A stretch of DNA of 64,000 nucleotides from JACPPO01 sp965262505 (GCA_965262505.1 CBDHFM010000020.1:1-64000), one strand, 5' to 3'. Positions 25,777 to 35,320 are shown, counted from the stretch's first letter. Numbers and translations: made by a program. Notes: generated by a model not told the origin, from the letters alone.

Positions 25777-26328
25777 CTAGGTCCGCCGGAGTAGCCGCGA
25801 CACCGTTGCCGGGTGGACGCCGAACAGGCGCGCCGCGTCGGCGGCGGTCTTCTTCCCCTGCTTGACGAGCGTCACAATTTCCTGTTGCTGGTGGGGCTTG
25901 AGCTTCGGCGGCCGGCCGCCGATCCGGCCTTCCTTGCGCGCGGCGTCGAGGCCCGCCTTGGTCCGTTCCTTGAGCATCGCGCGCTCGAACTCGGCGAACG
26001 CGCCGACCATCTGCATCATCATCCGACCCGCGGGCGTGGTGGTGTCCACCGCTTCCTTGAGGCTGCGAAAGCCTGCGTGGCGCTCCTGCACCCGCTCCAT
26101 GATGGTTAGTACATCGCGCAGGGAGCGTGACAGGCGATCGAGTGTCCAGACGACCAACACATCGCCTTTCCGGAGCTGACTGAGCAGCTTGTGCAGCTCG
26201 GGCCGATCCCAGCGGCCGCCGGAGGCGTTGTCGCGGAAGATGAGCTCACAGCCGGAGGTTTTGAGCGCGGCGACCTGAGGGGCGGTAGTTTGCTCGCCAG
26301 TGGAGACGCGCGCGTAGCCGATGAGCAT
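25777..26328 (-). CDS. tnpR: Tn3-family resolvase (serine recombinase), copy 1
   Basis: A 183-residue serine recombinase that resolves cointegrates. MLIGYARVSTGEQ gives the catalytic Ser near residue 9; LVVWTLDRLSRSLRDVL holds the active-site Arg residues; the E-helix region ends with RAMLKERTKAGLDAAR; the C-terminal helix-turn-helix is KTAADAARLFGVHPATVSRL. The start at 26328 is chosen for agreement with the family; a longer frame upstream runs through the res region. Confidence 0.92.
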   Translation of the reverse strand: MLIGYARVSTGEQTTAPQVAALKTSGCELIFRDNASGGRWDRPELHKLLSQLRKGDVLVVWTLDRLSRSLRDVLTIMERVQERHAGFRSLKEAVDTTTPAGRMMMQMVGAFAEFERAMLKERTKAGLDAARKEGRIGGRPPKLKPHQQQEIVTLVKQGKKTAADAARLFGVHPATVSRLLRRT

Positions 26329-26463
26329 GATTGCGTAAAGGTATTGCATACGTGACTGGTAATGCAATACTGTTTTGCACCCTGTAAACGTGGGGTTTCC
26401 TGCCGATCGCCCCTCCGTGCGCAAACCATCGTTTATGCAACTCCGCCACGTCGGGAAGCCGCG
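26329..26463. other. Probable res site and divergent promoters
   Basis: The 135-bp gap between the divergent tnpR and tnpA genes is the usual place of the resolution site. It holds inverted GTATTGCATAC and TAATGCAATAC segments near 26340-26375, likely resolvase-binding half-sites. The same sequence is between 61866 and 62000 in copy 2. Confidence 0.6.
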
Positions 26464-29460
26464 ATGCCCGTGAGCTTCCTGAGCCCGGCGCAGCGCGACA
26501 ACTACGGCCAGTACCTGGGCGACCCGTCAACCCAAGAGCTGGCCAGGTACTTCCACCTCGATGACAGCGATCACACGCAGATCGTCGAGAAGCGCGGCGA
26601 TGCCAACCGTCTCGGATTCGCTCTGCAGCTCACCACGGTGCGCTTCGTGGGGACGTTCCTCGATGATCCGACGGCCGTGCCACCGGCGGTACTCGCCACG
26701 ATGAGCCGGCAACTTGGCATCGATACGACCACGGACTTGACCGGCTATCGAGACGGCAAGTGGCGCTTCGCTCATGCCGCACACATCCGGACGGAACATG
26801 GGTATCGCGACCTCGCGGATCGCGCGGCCGGGTTTGGCCTCACGCGATGGCTCTACGCACAGTGCTGGACGGGCACCGAACGTCCGAGCGCACTGTTCGA
26901 TCGGGCGACGACCTGGATGCTCGCCCACAAGGTGTTGTTGCCGGGCGCGACGACGCTGGAGCGCTTCGTGGCCAAGCTGCGGCACCGCGTCGACGTGCGC
27001 GTGTGGCGCGTGCTGGCGAGCGGCATCAGTCCGCCACAGCAGCGCCGCCTCGAAGATCTGTTGCGCGTGCCAGATGAAGGGCGCAGCTCATCACTCGTGA
27101 CGCTGCGGACGGGTGCCGCGATGGTGAGTGGCCCGGCGTTGGTGCGTGCGCTCGAGCGGCTGAACGCCGTCCGTAGCCTCAGCATCACCGTGCCAGCGGC
27201 CGCCGCGATCGCGCCGACGCGAATGGCAGCCCTGGCGCGCTTTGCGGAGAAAGCCAAAGTCACCGCGGTCGCACGGTTGCCAGCGTTACGCCGAGCCGCC
27301 ACGTTGGTCGCGTTCGTCCACTCGCTCGAAGCCTCCGCACAGGATAACGCGCTCGAGGTCCTCGACCGACTGTTACGCGACATCTTTGGTGCCGCCGAAA
27401 AAGCGGATCGGAAAGCACGGTTGCGCAGCCTTAAGGATCTCGATGCGCTTGCCCTCACGTTGGCGCACGCCTGCGCGGCGCTCCTCGATCCCGCTCTCCC
27501 GGACAACGTGCTGCGCGACCACGTGTTCGCGCGTGTCCCCCGCGCCACCCTGGCCGAGGCCCTCGGGACACTGAGCACACTGGTGCGGCCGCCGGATGAC
27601 GTGTTCTACACCGAGCTGCAGACGAGGTACCGACGCGTGCGGCTGTTCCTGCCAACCCTCTTGCACCAGGTGCACTTTGAGGCCGCTCCGGCCGGCGCGG
27701 CTGTCGTCGCAGCGCTCGAGTATCTCAAGCGTCGTGAAGCGCCGGCGCGGGCCCAGGACGTGGCGCCGTCTGCGGTCGTGACGACAGCCTGGCGGCGATA
27801 CGTGTACGGCGCGAACGACGCGGTCGATCACCGGGCCTACACCTTCTGCGTCCTCGACCAACTGCGCGAGGCGCTGCGCCGGCGGGATGTCTTCGTGACG
27901 CCGAGCTGGCGGTATGCCGATCCGCGGCGCAATCTCCTGGCTGGCGCCGAGTGGGAGGCGGCGCGGCCGATCATGTGTCGAACGCTTGGCTACAGTCCTC
28001 GCCCAGAACCGATCCTTGCCGCGTTAAGCGACGAGCTGGATCAGACCTACCGCGCGGTGGCCGCGCGCCTCCCCAACAATCCAGCCGTGCGTTTCGAACG
28101 CATCGACGGGAAGGACGAGCTGATCGTGAGCCCCCTCGACAAGGTCGAGGAACCCGCGTCGCTGGTGGCGCTACGGACCGCCATCGCGGGACGGTTGCCC
28201 CGTGTCGATCTGCCGGAGATCCTGCTCGAGATCGCGGCGCGTACAGATTTCGCCGTCGCGTTTACGCACGTCAGCGAACGCGCGGCGCGGGTCACGGATC
28301 TTGGCGTCAGCGTCTGCGCCGTGCTGCTGGCGGAAGCCTGCAACACCGGCCTCGAGCCACTCGTGCGCCACGAGACTCAGAGCTTGCGGCGCGATCGCCT
28401 GTCCTGGGTCAGCCAGAATTACCTGCGCGACGAGACCTTGCGCGCGGCGAACGCGCGCCTCGTCGCGGCGCAAACCGGGATCCCCTTGGCGCGCGCCTGG
28501 GGCGGTGGTGAGGTGGCCTCCGCCGACGGCCTGCGCTTCGTGGTGCCGGTGCGCACCGTGCACGCGGGGCCCAACCCCAAGTACTTCGGTATCGGCCGGG
28601 GCGTCACCTACTACAACCTCGTGTCCGATCAGTTCACCGGCCTGCACGGCATTACGGTCCCGGGGACGTTGCGCGACAGCCTGGTGCTGCTCGCGGTCGC
28701 GCTCGAACAGCAGACAGAGTTGCAGCCCACGCAGATCATGACCGACACCGGGGCCTACTCGGATGTGGTGTTCGGTCTCTTCCGCCTGCTCGGCTACCGC
28801 TTCAGTCCGCGGCTCGCCGACATCGGTGGTACCCGCTTCTGGCGGATCGATTCCCGGGCCGACTACGGCCCGCTTAACCGCGTGGCACGCCAATCCGTCA
28901 ACCTCGACCGAATCACCCCACAGTGGGACGATATGTTGCGGACGGTCGGCTCGCTGAAACTCGGGCGCGTGCCGGCCACCGGTATCATGCGCACGCTGCA
29001 GGTGGGGGATCGGCCAACGCGCCTGGCGCAGGCGTTCGCGGAGTTCGGACGGATCGACAAGACAATCCACACGTTGACGTACCTCGACGATGAGGCCAAA
29101 CGTCGCGCCACGCTGATCCAGCTGAACCGGGGAGAAGGTCGCCATGCCTTGGCCCGCGCCGTCTTCCACGGCAAACGTGGCGAACTGCGGCGACGTTACC
29201 GTGAAGGCCAGGAAAACCAGCTCGACGCACTCGGCGTCGTCGTCAACATGATTGTGTTGTGGAACACCATCTATATGCAGGCGGCCCTCGACCAGCATCG
29301 CGCAGATGGCCACTCGGTGCGTCCAGAAGACGAGGCGAGACTGTCACCGCTCGGCCACGAGCACATCAACCTGCTGGGACGCTACTCGTTCGCCGTACCT
29401 GAATCGGTCGCTCGTGGCGAGCTCCGGCCGCTCAGAAACCCCGCTGACGGCGGTCGCTAA
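26464..29460 (+). CDS. tnpA: Tn3-family transposase, copy 1
   Basis: A 998-residue DDE transposase of normal Tn3-family length. It starts MPVSFLSPAQRDNYGQYLG; the DDE region includes QIMTDTGAYSDVVFGLFRLL (Asp), PRLADIGGTRFW (second Asp region) and the Glu near EGRHALARAVFHGKRGELR; the end has GLGVVVNMIVLWNT-like ALGVVVNMIVLWNTIYMQ and LSPLGHEHINLLGRY. The stop lies directly against the right inverted repeat. The start at 26464 fits family length. The duplicate at 58869-61865 has the same protein sequence. Confidence 0.95.
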   Translation: MPVSFLSPAQRDNYGQYLGDPSTQELARYFHLDDSDHTQIVEKRGDANRLGFALQLTTVRFVGTFLDDPTAVPPAVLATMSRQLGIDTTTDLTGYRDGKWRFAHAAHIRTEHGYRDLADRAAGFGLTRWLYAQCWTGTERPSALFDRATTWMLAHKVLLPGATTLERFVAKLRHRVDVRVWRVLASGISPPQQRRLEDLLRVPDEGRSSSLVTLRTGAAMVSGPALVRALERLNAVRSLSITVPAAAAIAPTRMAALARFAEKAKVTAVARLPALRRAATLVAFVHSLEASAQDNALEVLDRLLRDIFGAAEKADRKARLRSLKDLDALALTLAHACAALLDPALPDNVLRDHVFARVPRATLAEALGTLSTLVRPPDDVFYTELQTRYRRVRLFLPTLLHQVHFEAAPAGAAVVAALEYLKRREAPARAQDVAPSAVVTTAWRRYVYGANDAVDHRAYTFCVLDQLREALRRRDVFVTPSWRYADPRRNLLAGAEWEAARPIMCRTLGYSPRPEPILAALSDELDQTYRAVAARLPNNPAVRFERIDGKDELIVSPLDKVEEPASLVALRTAIAGRLPRVDLPEILLEIAARTDFAVAFTHVSERAARVTDLGVSVCAVLLAEACNTGLEPLVRHETQSLRRDRLSWVSQNYLRDETLRAANARLVAAQTGIPLARAWGGGEVASADGLRFVVPVRTVHAGPNPKYFGIGRGVTYYNLVSDQFTGLHGITVPGTLRDSLVLLAVALEQQTELQPTQIMTDTGAYSDVVFGLFRLLGYRFSPRLADIGGTRFWRIDSRADYGPLNRVARQSVNLDRITPQWDDMLRTVGSLKLGRVPATGIMRTLQVGDRPTRLAQAFAEFGRIDKTIHTLTYLDDEAKRRATLIQLNRGEGRHALARAVFHGKRGELRRRYREGQENQLDALGVVVNMIVLWNTIYMQAALDQHRADGHSVRPEDEARLSPLGHEHINLLGRYSFAVPESVARGELRPLRNPADGGR

Positions 29461-29493
29461 CCGTACTTTCCGTTCCATTGCTCCCCAAACCCC

Positions 29494-30480
29494 CTATTCC
29501 ACGAGACGCAGGTTCGACGGCGCGATGCGCGGCGGGGAGGGGGAGAGTAGCAACGCACCCTTGACCGTCCGATAGTGCAGGTCCGGCCAGGCCATCTTGA
29601 TTTTCTTCAGCTCGCGGAGACAATCCCGGCGGAACGCCTGATGAGCGATTTTGCTCGCCTTGGCGGGGTCCGAGCCGAACTGCTCGTAGAGCTGCCGCCA
29701 CGTGAGCCGGAGCGGGCGCGTGAGACCGAACGTCCGGTAGGTGAGCCACAGATACAGGTCGAGGCCGAGCGGCGACCGGCTGAGGCTCTTAAGGATGTGC
29801 AGGTCGAGCGGGACCGGGTTACGGATGATCTCGTTGAAAAAATCCGTACCGAGTTCGATTCTGCTCTCCCACAACGAACGCGCGTCCGGCTGGCGCTCGC
29901 TCCACCAGCATTCCGTGGTGCGAGCAATCGGCGTATTCATCGTGGCTTCCACCCGCGCATCCTCGTAGGTCAGTGACACCATGCACCCAAACAACCGGCG
30001 CATCTGATTCCATAGTCGCGTCCGCCCGCCCGTGGTGCCGCCGCTCGTGCTGTAGATGTCGAGCCGCCGCATGAACTCCGAGAGCGAATTGCCGAGGACC
30101 AGCACGGGCGATTGTGTGCGGACGGCTTCCGTGCAGACCCACGTCAGGAGCAAGCGCGGCAGGGTGCCATAGGGGAGCTTCGTTTTACCGCTTGAGAACA
30201 GGACGAGCGTGTACGGCCCGTTGCGTCGGACGTACTGCAGGCGGTCGCCTGGGTTGGTGCGCGGCAAGGAACACAACGCGAGCAACCGCGCCATGAAACC
30301 AAACTCCGGGTCCGCGTCGCGCGCGCAGACGAGCTGCGTCACCTGGTCAAGCTTGGTGAAGTGGTGCCGCGCTTGCGGCGTGGCGGCACGGTGAGTCAGG
30401 GCGCGACCACCGGGCAGCGATAGCCCGTCGGCCACGTCGCCGATGGGAGCAAAGCCGTCGTGTTCGCGTTTGCGCGCCAC
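29494..30480 (-). CDS. repA: RepA-family replication initiator (replicon 2)
   Basis: A 328-residue RepA related to, but clearly diverged from, the other copies. It has RHHFTKLDQVTQLV, FMARLLALCSLPRTNPGD, RRNGPYTLVLFSSG, RTRLWNQMRRLFGC, GLDLYLWLTYRTF and LRELKKIKMAWPDLHYRTV. Its stop codon is the first three bases beyond the Tn3 end, so any iterons that once lay downstream have been separated from it. No iterons are seen upstream. It may be non-functional for want of an origin. Confidence 0.85.
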   Translation of the reverse strand: MARKREHDGFAPIGDVADGLSLPGGRALTHRAATPQARHHFTKLDQVTQLVCARDADPEFGFMARLLALCSLPRTNPGDRLQYVRRNGPYTLVLFSSGKTKLPYGTLPRLLLTWVCTEAVRTQSPVLVLGNSLSEFMRRLDIYSTSGGTTGGRTRLWNQMRRLFGCMVSLTYEDARVEATMNTPIARTTECWWSERQPDARSLWESRIELGTDFFNEIIRNPVPLDLHILKSLSRSPLGLDLYLWLTYRTFGLTRPLRLTWRQLYEQFGSDPAKASKIAHQAFRRDCLRELKKIKMAWPDLHYRTVKGALLLSPSPPRIAPSNLRLVE

Positions 30481-30608
30481 TTTTCTACTAGCAAGATACT
30501 TATATATCTTACTATTTAACTATCATAATAGTATTAGAACCAACTGACTCGCCTCGGCGCCCACTTCCCGCGCTCGCCACCGCCCGGCGTATTTACTTGT
30601 TCGCCGGG

Positions 30609-30885
30609 TCATGCGGCCGATTTCTTCTGGCGCAAACGTTCTTGTGCGAGTTCGTACTGCGCCTGCCGCCGCACCCAGAAGGCGGCGTTGCTCCACCCGG
30701 TGCGTTCCAACGCCAGCGCCATCGCTGGCGGAGATGCCGGTGCGGCCGTTCAGCAGCCGTGAAAACGTTTGTCGCGTACAGCCCAGCTTCGCAGCCGCCT
30801 CGGTCACGGTCCACTTCTTAGCGTCCATCACGTCCCGGAGGCTTTCGCCTGGGTGCACAGGATCGTACATCGTGGTCATGGTCAC
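30609..30885 (-). pseudogene. HigA-family antitoxin with a one-base frameshift
   Basis: The first frame reads MYDPVHPGESLRDVMDAKKW, then KLGCTRQTFSRLLNGRTGIS, the XRE-type HigA DNA-binding domain. After GISAS the conserved sequence MALALERTGWSNAAFWVRRQ continues in another frame to a TGA at 30609. An extra G near 30731 explains the change. No HigB toxin gene is visible beside it. Confidence 0.75.
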
Positions 30886-30891
30886 CCTCCC

Positions 30892-31200
30892 CTAGTGGTA
30901 ATCGATCTTGTCGTTGAAGCGCCTTGCGGCCGTCGAGGCCCGCTCGAGCCAGCGCGCGACGGTGTTGCGGGAATGGCCCGTGACCCGGGCTGTCGCTGAA
31001 ATGCTCACGCCTTCGACGCGTAAGCTTGCGACGTTCTCGAACTCCCGTCGGGTGCAGTGAAGCCCGCTGTACGCAGTCCCCGTGTTCGTGCTGCGCGTGC
31101 CCCTGCAGACGGTGCAGCGGTACCGCTGCCGTCGAGGCCCGGTTTTCCACGGGTGTCGCACCCGGGCGTGCCGCACGCCACCCCGTCGATCTCGTTCATT
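30892..31200 (-). pseudogene. IS1-like transposase, N-terminal remnant with frameshift
   Basis: A zinc-finger segment (CGTPGCDTRGKPG in one frame, RYRCTVC in another) is followed by YSGLHCTRREFENVASLRVE and the helix-turn-helix VSISATARVTGHSRNTVARW, as in InsA-type proteins. The frame ends at 30892 with no catalytic domain. Confidence 0.5.
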
Positions 31201-31309
31201 GCTCAAGTGTACGGGAGCGCGAGACCTGTCGTTTCCGTCACGACCTCGGAGCTGAAGGTGACCGATCAACAGCGACCGGCGCAAGCACCCGTGGACAAGA
31301 AGAAGACGG

Positions 31310-31708
31310 TCAAGTGGTGGCGCCGACGGGGCGCTTGGCGGCCTCATCAGTGCTCGCGCCAGCCACCAACTCTGACCAGTGGCCCCCGGTGGCAAAGCAC
31401 ACCGCCGCCAAACGATCCCGGAGCGCCCTGGCGTTGGCGGCGTTCGGGGTGCTGTAGTTACAGACGTGGAGATCCAGCGTCGCACTCTGCAGCTCCGGCC
31501 AGACGTGCAGGACCAGATGGGACTCGGCCAGCACCCACACCAGGGTGAGACCACCCTCGTCGAACGGCACCGCCTGCGTCGCCATCACCTGCAGATGGCA
31601 CGCTCGCACGTGGCCGGTCACTTCGGCCAGCAACTGCGCTGGATCCCGCTGGCTCCGTTGCAACGCCTCCGACCACACGCCTGTGCCGATGAAGTGATGC
31701 GAGATCAT
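31310..31708 (-). CDS. S-adenosylmethionine decarboxylase-like protein (SpeD family)
   Basis: A 132-residue protein with the core of bacterial SpeD: GHVRACHLQVMA, FDEGGLTLVWVLAESHLVLH (the Ser of ESH is the usual self-cleavage and pyruvoyl residue) and WPELQSATLDLHVCNYS (with the conserved Cys). It would decarboxylate AdoMet for spermidine synthesis. It lies alone among transposon fragments with no spermidine synthase gene nearby. The C-terminus may have been altered by rearrangement. The start is uncertain; a frame 48 bp longer exists. Confidence 0.65.
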   Translation of the reverse strand: MISHHFIGTGVWSEALQRSQRDPAQLLAEVTGHVRACHLQVMATQAVPFDEGGLTLVWVLAESHLVLHVWPELQSATLDLHVCNYSTPNAANARALRDRLAAVCFATGGHWSELVAGASTDEAAKRPVGATT

Positions 31709-31879
31709 CACGCCACGTGTCTCACAGAGACAGCCCTCGTGCCAGCACAATTCCACCGATTTCTCATACGTCTTCTATCGAGCACTTAGCCACGCACCTG
31801 TAAGCACAAAAACTCAGCGCTAAACTTATAGAGGGTTGCCCTTCAAAACACAAATCATTTCGTCGCTGGCCACGGGCGG

Positions 31880-31975
31880 ATCACAGCGGCGGCAGACACG
31901 GCGCGCGCGCGACTGAAGAATCAAATGCGGCAGCTCTTTGCGTGCACGGTCTCGCTTATGTTATGAGGACGCCTC
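31880..31975 (+). pseudogene. RepA fragment (fourth RepA trace)
   Basis: A short stretch reads ARLKNQMRQLFACTVSL, matching RTRLKNQMRRLF and CTVTLVYED of the other RepA proteins; YEDA follows in another frame. The rest of the gene is gone. Confidence 0.55.
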
Positions 31976-32004
31976 GGTGGGGATGTCCCCCTGACTGTTG
32001 AAAC

Positions 32005-32140
32005 ATGAAGAAGTCTCGCACAGTCCGTCCCGCCGGTGGTGTTAAATCTCCGCCCCCGCGTCGCCTGCCCCTCGTCGAGCTGCTGATCGATACCGAGGCG
32101 GAGCTGTTCGAGCTCGCGGTGCGGTCAGGGTCACGTGGTG
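32005..32140 (+). pseudogene. IS256-family transposase, N-terminal fragment
   Basis: The frame MKKSRTVRPAGG..., then VELLIDTEAELFELAVRSG, matches the start of IS256/mutator transposases (TEAELFELAVRSGLKV). Similarity ends after the SG. Confidence 0.5.
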
Positions 32141-32556
32141 CCCAGGGACCTGTGTGGCGTACCGATGCGTTGTGCACCGCTCGTCGCCCGACGCGCCTGG
32201 GGGTAGTTCCGGCCGTGGCGGCGGAGGATGCGGTGGACCCCGGCTTTCGAAATCGTGATGCCGTGATAGCGCTCGAGATACCAGACGATGCGGATGGGGC
32301 CGAGGGGTGATACGTGCGGCGGAGATGGAGGACCTTCTCGACGATGTCGGGGGGTGTGCGGAGTCGTGGGTTGTACGGGCCACGGCTTCTGGTTGACCAG
32401 GCCCTCATCACCATGGGTCTCATACGTCTTCTGCCAGACGTAGAACCCTGGCCTCGCGACGCCGAAGTAGCGGCAGGTCTTTCGCACGTTGCCGATCCGC
32501 GCCGCGTGCTCCAAAACCCGTGTCTTACGCCGAATGTCCCGCTGAGCTTTGTTCAT
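32131..32556 (-). pseudogene. IS481-like transposase, frameshifted N-terminal part
   Basis: MNKAQRDIRRKTRVLEHAAR and VRKTCRYFGVARPGFYVWQK form the helix-turn-helix. RLRTPPDIVEKVLHLRRTYH then continues in a second frame, and LGPIRIVWYLERYHGITISK and VHRILRRHGRNYPQ return to the first. Two indels and loss of the DDE domain make it inactive. Confidence 0.65.
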
Positions 32557-32639
32557 GACCGACCTCCAGAATTCCTGGACACCTACGGTTACACAATGTG
32601 TCCAGCGAGGTCTGAATTTTCCGACAGCCGGTATAGAGG

Positions 32640-32818
32640 CCACGCTCCGGGATCTTCTCAATATCCTCGACGGTTACCTCGTCGGACGTCCGGTCGTGGA
32701 GCTTGGTCGTGCGCGGGCTCTCCTGCGCCGCGGTCGCCTGTGCGCGCTCGAGCGTGCCGCCGTTGAGCAGATACGCCGTGATACCCGTGGCCCGGAAGGT
32801 GTGGCCATTGGCCGCCTG
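32640..32818 (-). pseudogene. Tyrosine recombinase, C-terminal fragment
   Basis: The frame HTFRATGITAYLLNGGTLER, then SPRTTKLHDRTSDEVTVEDI, is nearly the same as the end of the recombinase at 54623-56437, but GHES has become QES and the nucleophile Tyr of KLYDR has become His (KLHDR). The fragment begins directly at the stop codon of the adjoining membrane protein gene, so a recombination junction lies near 32818. Confidence 0.75.
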
Positions 32819-35314
32819 TCAGGGCGCGGGCCGCTCGGGGGGCAGTTCGACCGCCACGCGATACAGGCGAACGCCGAGATCACGCGGGTCTGACGACAGG
32901 CCGAGGGACCGCGGGTTGTACACCGTCGACTGAATCGTGAGGTCGATCGGGCCCGGGTCTCCGGTCTCCGGCCGGTCCAACCGGATCGTCTGTGGGGTTT
33001 CTCCGAGCACCCGCTCTCCGACCAGCCGCTCCCCGATCCACACCGAGATCTCGGCCGGGGGGATGCCGGGCGGGCGGGTGCCCGCGACGACGAGCGTGAC
33101 GGCCTCCCCCCCCGGCAGCGTGAGGGACGCCTGCGGCCCGGTCCACCGGAACGTGCTGCGGGCCGGATCCCCGTCGCGCTCGGGCCCATGGAAGCCCTGC
33201 AGGTCGTACAGGAGGTCGTCGGCAGGCGTCCCGACATCGATGGCCGTCCGGGCGGGGCCGCTCGTCCGGGTGACCTGGAATAGCTGCAGCCGGATCGGCG
33301 TGGACACGACGGCCTGCGGGGCCCGTGTGCGGGTGCGTTCCAGGGTGTAGAGGTCGATGTGCGCCCGTTCGACCGCCGCGAGCGTGAAATCCGGTGCGAA
33401 GAACGAGAATTCCTGCTGCCCGACGACCACGAAGACGGCGCGGCCGCGCGCCAGCCAGCCGCGGATGACGCGCCGCAGCACCTGGTCGTCGGGATTTCGC
33501 TCCTGGACGAGGATGGCGTCCACATCATGGAGGTAGGCTAGTGATGTCTGGATGTGCGTGCCTGCCAGATCGGGACTCACCAACACGACCGCCTGGTCCG
33601 GAAACAGCCGCGCCACCTGCGCGGTCTGCGCGAGGGCCTCGTCCCACAGCGGCTGACCGACCACGGCGAGACTCGGGCGCGCGACGAGTCCCACGAGGAG
33701 CGCCCCGGTGGCCAGGGTCAACCCCAACCGATACCTGGCGGCGGCCACGCGCGCCAGTAGGGTGACGACGGTCAGGGCGCCGAAGAGCATCGTGAGCGGG
33801 AGGACGACCGGGACGTACCGCCGCATCGATTCCATCTGCAGGCCCGTCTCCAACGGGTCGTACAGATACTGCAAGCCGACGACACCGAGGAGCAGGCCGA
33901 CAAAGGCCAGCCCCGGTGCGGCGTCGGTGCGTCGGACGCGGACCAGCCCCGTGAGGCCCAGCGCCGCGAGGCCGAGCATCGGCCAGGAGACGTACCAACT
34001 CAGCCAGACGATCGTCTCGTCGAGTCGGCCCGCCGTCGTCGTCACGTAGTTGACGCCGTAGGCAACGAGCGCGGCCACTGCGGCCCATCCCCAGCACCAC
34101 CGCGGCCACCGCCTCGCCGGCTGGCGGAGTGCCGCTACGCCCGCCGCGGCCAGCAACACCGCCGTCAGGGCCGCGCCCGCCTGCACCAGGGCGGAGTCCC
34201 GCAGCAGCGTGAGCACTGAGGACGTCTGGATCAGGTATGCGACATACGGCCGGTAGTGGGTGGCGAAGCTGAGGTAATGCACGAAGTTGTGGGCCACCAC
34301 GAGGCCGAACGCTGCGAGCAGGGCCAGGAGGAGAAGAGGATCGCCGAACCGCGCGCGCGTCAGCAGCCGCGCCGCAACGACGGCCAGCAGGAACACGGGC
34401 AAGAGCACAAGGAGATCGATCTTCGCAAAACAGGCGAGGCCCAAGAACCACCCCGCGGCGAGTGCCCACCGCGTGGCGCCGCGGGCGCATGCCATCAGCC
34501 AGGCAAGCACCCCGGCCATCACGAAACACTGCGCGACCGTCTCTGGCACCGAGAGCTTCGCGAACCAGATCTGCGGCAACGAGACGGCCGTGAGCGTGGC
34601 CGCGAGCCAGGCGGCATGCACGCCGCCCAGCCGCCGCGCGACGCACCACAGGCCAACCAGGCTCAGGGTCGCGAAGAGTGGTGCGACGACAAGCGCGGCG
34701 CGCGGCGAGCCGACGGCATGTCCCAGGGCGGTGAGGACCGGAAACAACGGGGAAAACCCGGCGGTGACCGTGGGGTCGGCGATGTCGGCGATCAGGAAGC
34801 CGCCAGGGAATCGTGCAAATTGGCCCGTCGTGTCCAAGGGCACCCGATTCAGGAACAGCTCCGCGCGGCTGGCAATCGACAGCGGGCGCAGCAGGGCATC
34901 CTCGAACTCGACCGCGCCATGGTGGGCAATCTGACGGCCGAAGTTCAGATAGACGGTGGCGTCGCCTCCGGCCACCGCGGTCTCGTACGGCGGGAGGAAT
35001 AGCGCGGCGCACAGCAGGATCCCCGCCGTCGCCGCCAGCGCAGGCTTCAGCCGGCCGCCGGCGATAGGTTCAGCCGGACCCTCGCGGAAGGCGTAGACCA
35101 GCAGGTTCAGCCCGAACGCCCCGAGCGTGAGCAGGAGCCCCAACAACAGGGCCATCCGAAACTGGCCAAGCTCGGCGAGCACGAGCGACAGCCACGCTAC
35201 CACGCTCACGCCGAGCATCACGCGAAGAAACCAGCGCTCGACGCGCGCCGCACCACCGAGGTCGTCCGTGTCTGGTTCTCCTGGCACGCGGCGTCCCCGC
35301 CGCGCCGCGGGCAT
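32819..35314 (-). CDS. Large GT-C-like membrane protein of the exosortase operon
   Basis: An 831-residue integral membrane protein. More than ten hydrophobic segments fill residues 30-560. An early luminal loop has DATVYLNFGRQIAHHG, like the first-loop Asp region of GT-C glycosyltransferases (ArnT/PMT type). Residues 560-830 form a soluble extracytoplasmic part ending in a beta-rich domain (SLTLPGGEAVTLVVAG, IWIGERL-like VWIGERLVGERVLG). It starts 6 bp after the exosortase gene ends, so they are co-transcribed. It may transfer sugars to, or help export, the sorted proteins; this is inferred from context. The stop codon coincides with a recombination junction. Confidence 0.7.
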   Translation of the reverse strand: MPAARRGRRVPGEPDTDDLGGAARVERWFLRVMLGVSVVAWLSLVLAELGQFRMALLLGLLLTLGAFGLNLLVYAFREGPAEPIAGGRLKPALAATAGILLCAALFLPPYETAVAGGDATVYLNFGRQIAHHGAVEFEDALLRPLSIASRAELFLNRVPLDTTGQFARFPGGFLIADIADPTVTAGFSPLFPVLTALGHAVGSPRAALVVAPLFATLSLVGLWCVARRLGGVHAAWLAATLTAVSLPQIWFAKLSVPETVAQCFVMAGVLAWLMACARGATRWALAAGWFLGLACFAKIDLLVLLPVFLLAVVAARLLTRARFGDPLLLLALLAAFGLVVAHNFVHYLSFATHYRPYVAYLIQTSSVLTLLRDSALVQAGAALTAVLLAAAGVAALRQPARRWPRWCWGWAAVAALVAYGVNYVTTTAGRLDETIVWLSWYVSWPMLGLAALGLTGLVRVRRTDAAPGLAFVGLLLGVVGLQYLYDPLETGLQMESMRRYVPVVLPLTMLFGALTVVTLLARVAAARYRLGLTLATGALLVGLVARPSLAVVGQPLWDEALAQTAQVARLFPDQAVVLVSPDLAGTHIQTSLAYLHDVDAILVQERNPDDQVLRRVIRGWLARGRAVFVVVGQQEFSFFAPDFTLAAVERAHIDLYTLERTRTRAPQAVVSTPIRLQLFQVTRTSGPARTAIDVGTPADDLLYDLQGFHGPERDGDPARSTFRWTGPQASLTLPGGEAVTLVVAGTRPPGIPPAEISVWIGERLVGERVLGETPQTIRLDRPETGDPGPIDLTIQSTVYNPRSLGLSSDPRDLGVRLYRVAVELPPERPAP

Positions 35315-35320
35315 GGTTCC

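Larger units (their letters stand above)
25731..29493 (+). mobile_element. Tn3-family transposon, copy 1
   Basis: A 3763-bp unit with terminal inverted repeats at 25731-25763 and 29461-29493 (31 of 33 matching, starting GGGG and containing GGGGAGCAATGGAAC). It carries a resolvase and a transposase, divergently transcribed. The flanks differ: AACAT on the left, CTATT on the right, so it lacks its own 5-bp target duplication. The left flank AACAT pairs instead with the flank of copy 2 beside its transposase end. Confidence 0.95.

Noticed and set aside
25731..25794. The TIR gene might end naturally at 25794
   Set aside because: The last 20 codons lie within the Tn3 terminal repeat, and the true continuation is at 58830-58485 in the same phase.
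28171..29313. Long antisense frame within the Tn3 transposase (also in copy 2)
   Set aside because: It is opposite a conserved transposase and has a His/Arg-rich shadow composition.
32819..35314. Ordinary lipid-linked sugar transferase unrelated to sorting
   Set aside because: Not excluded biochemically, but the 6-bp spacing to the exosortase gene and the shared operon make a link with sorting more likely.
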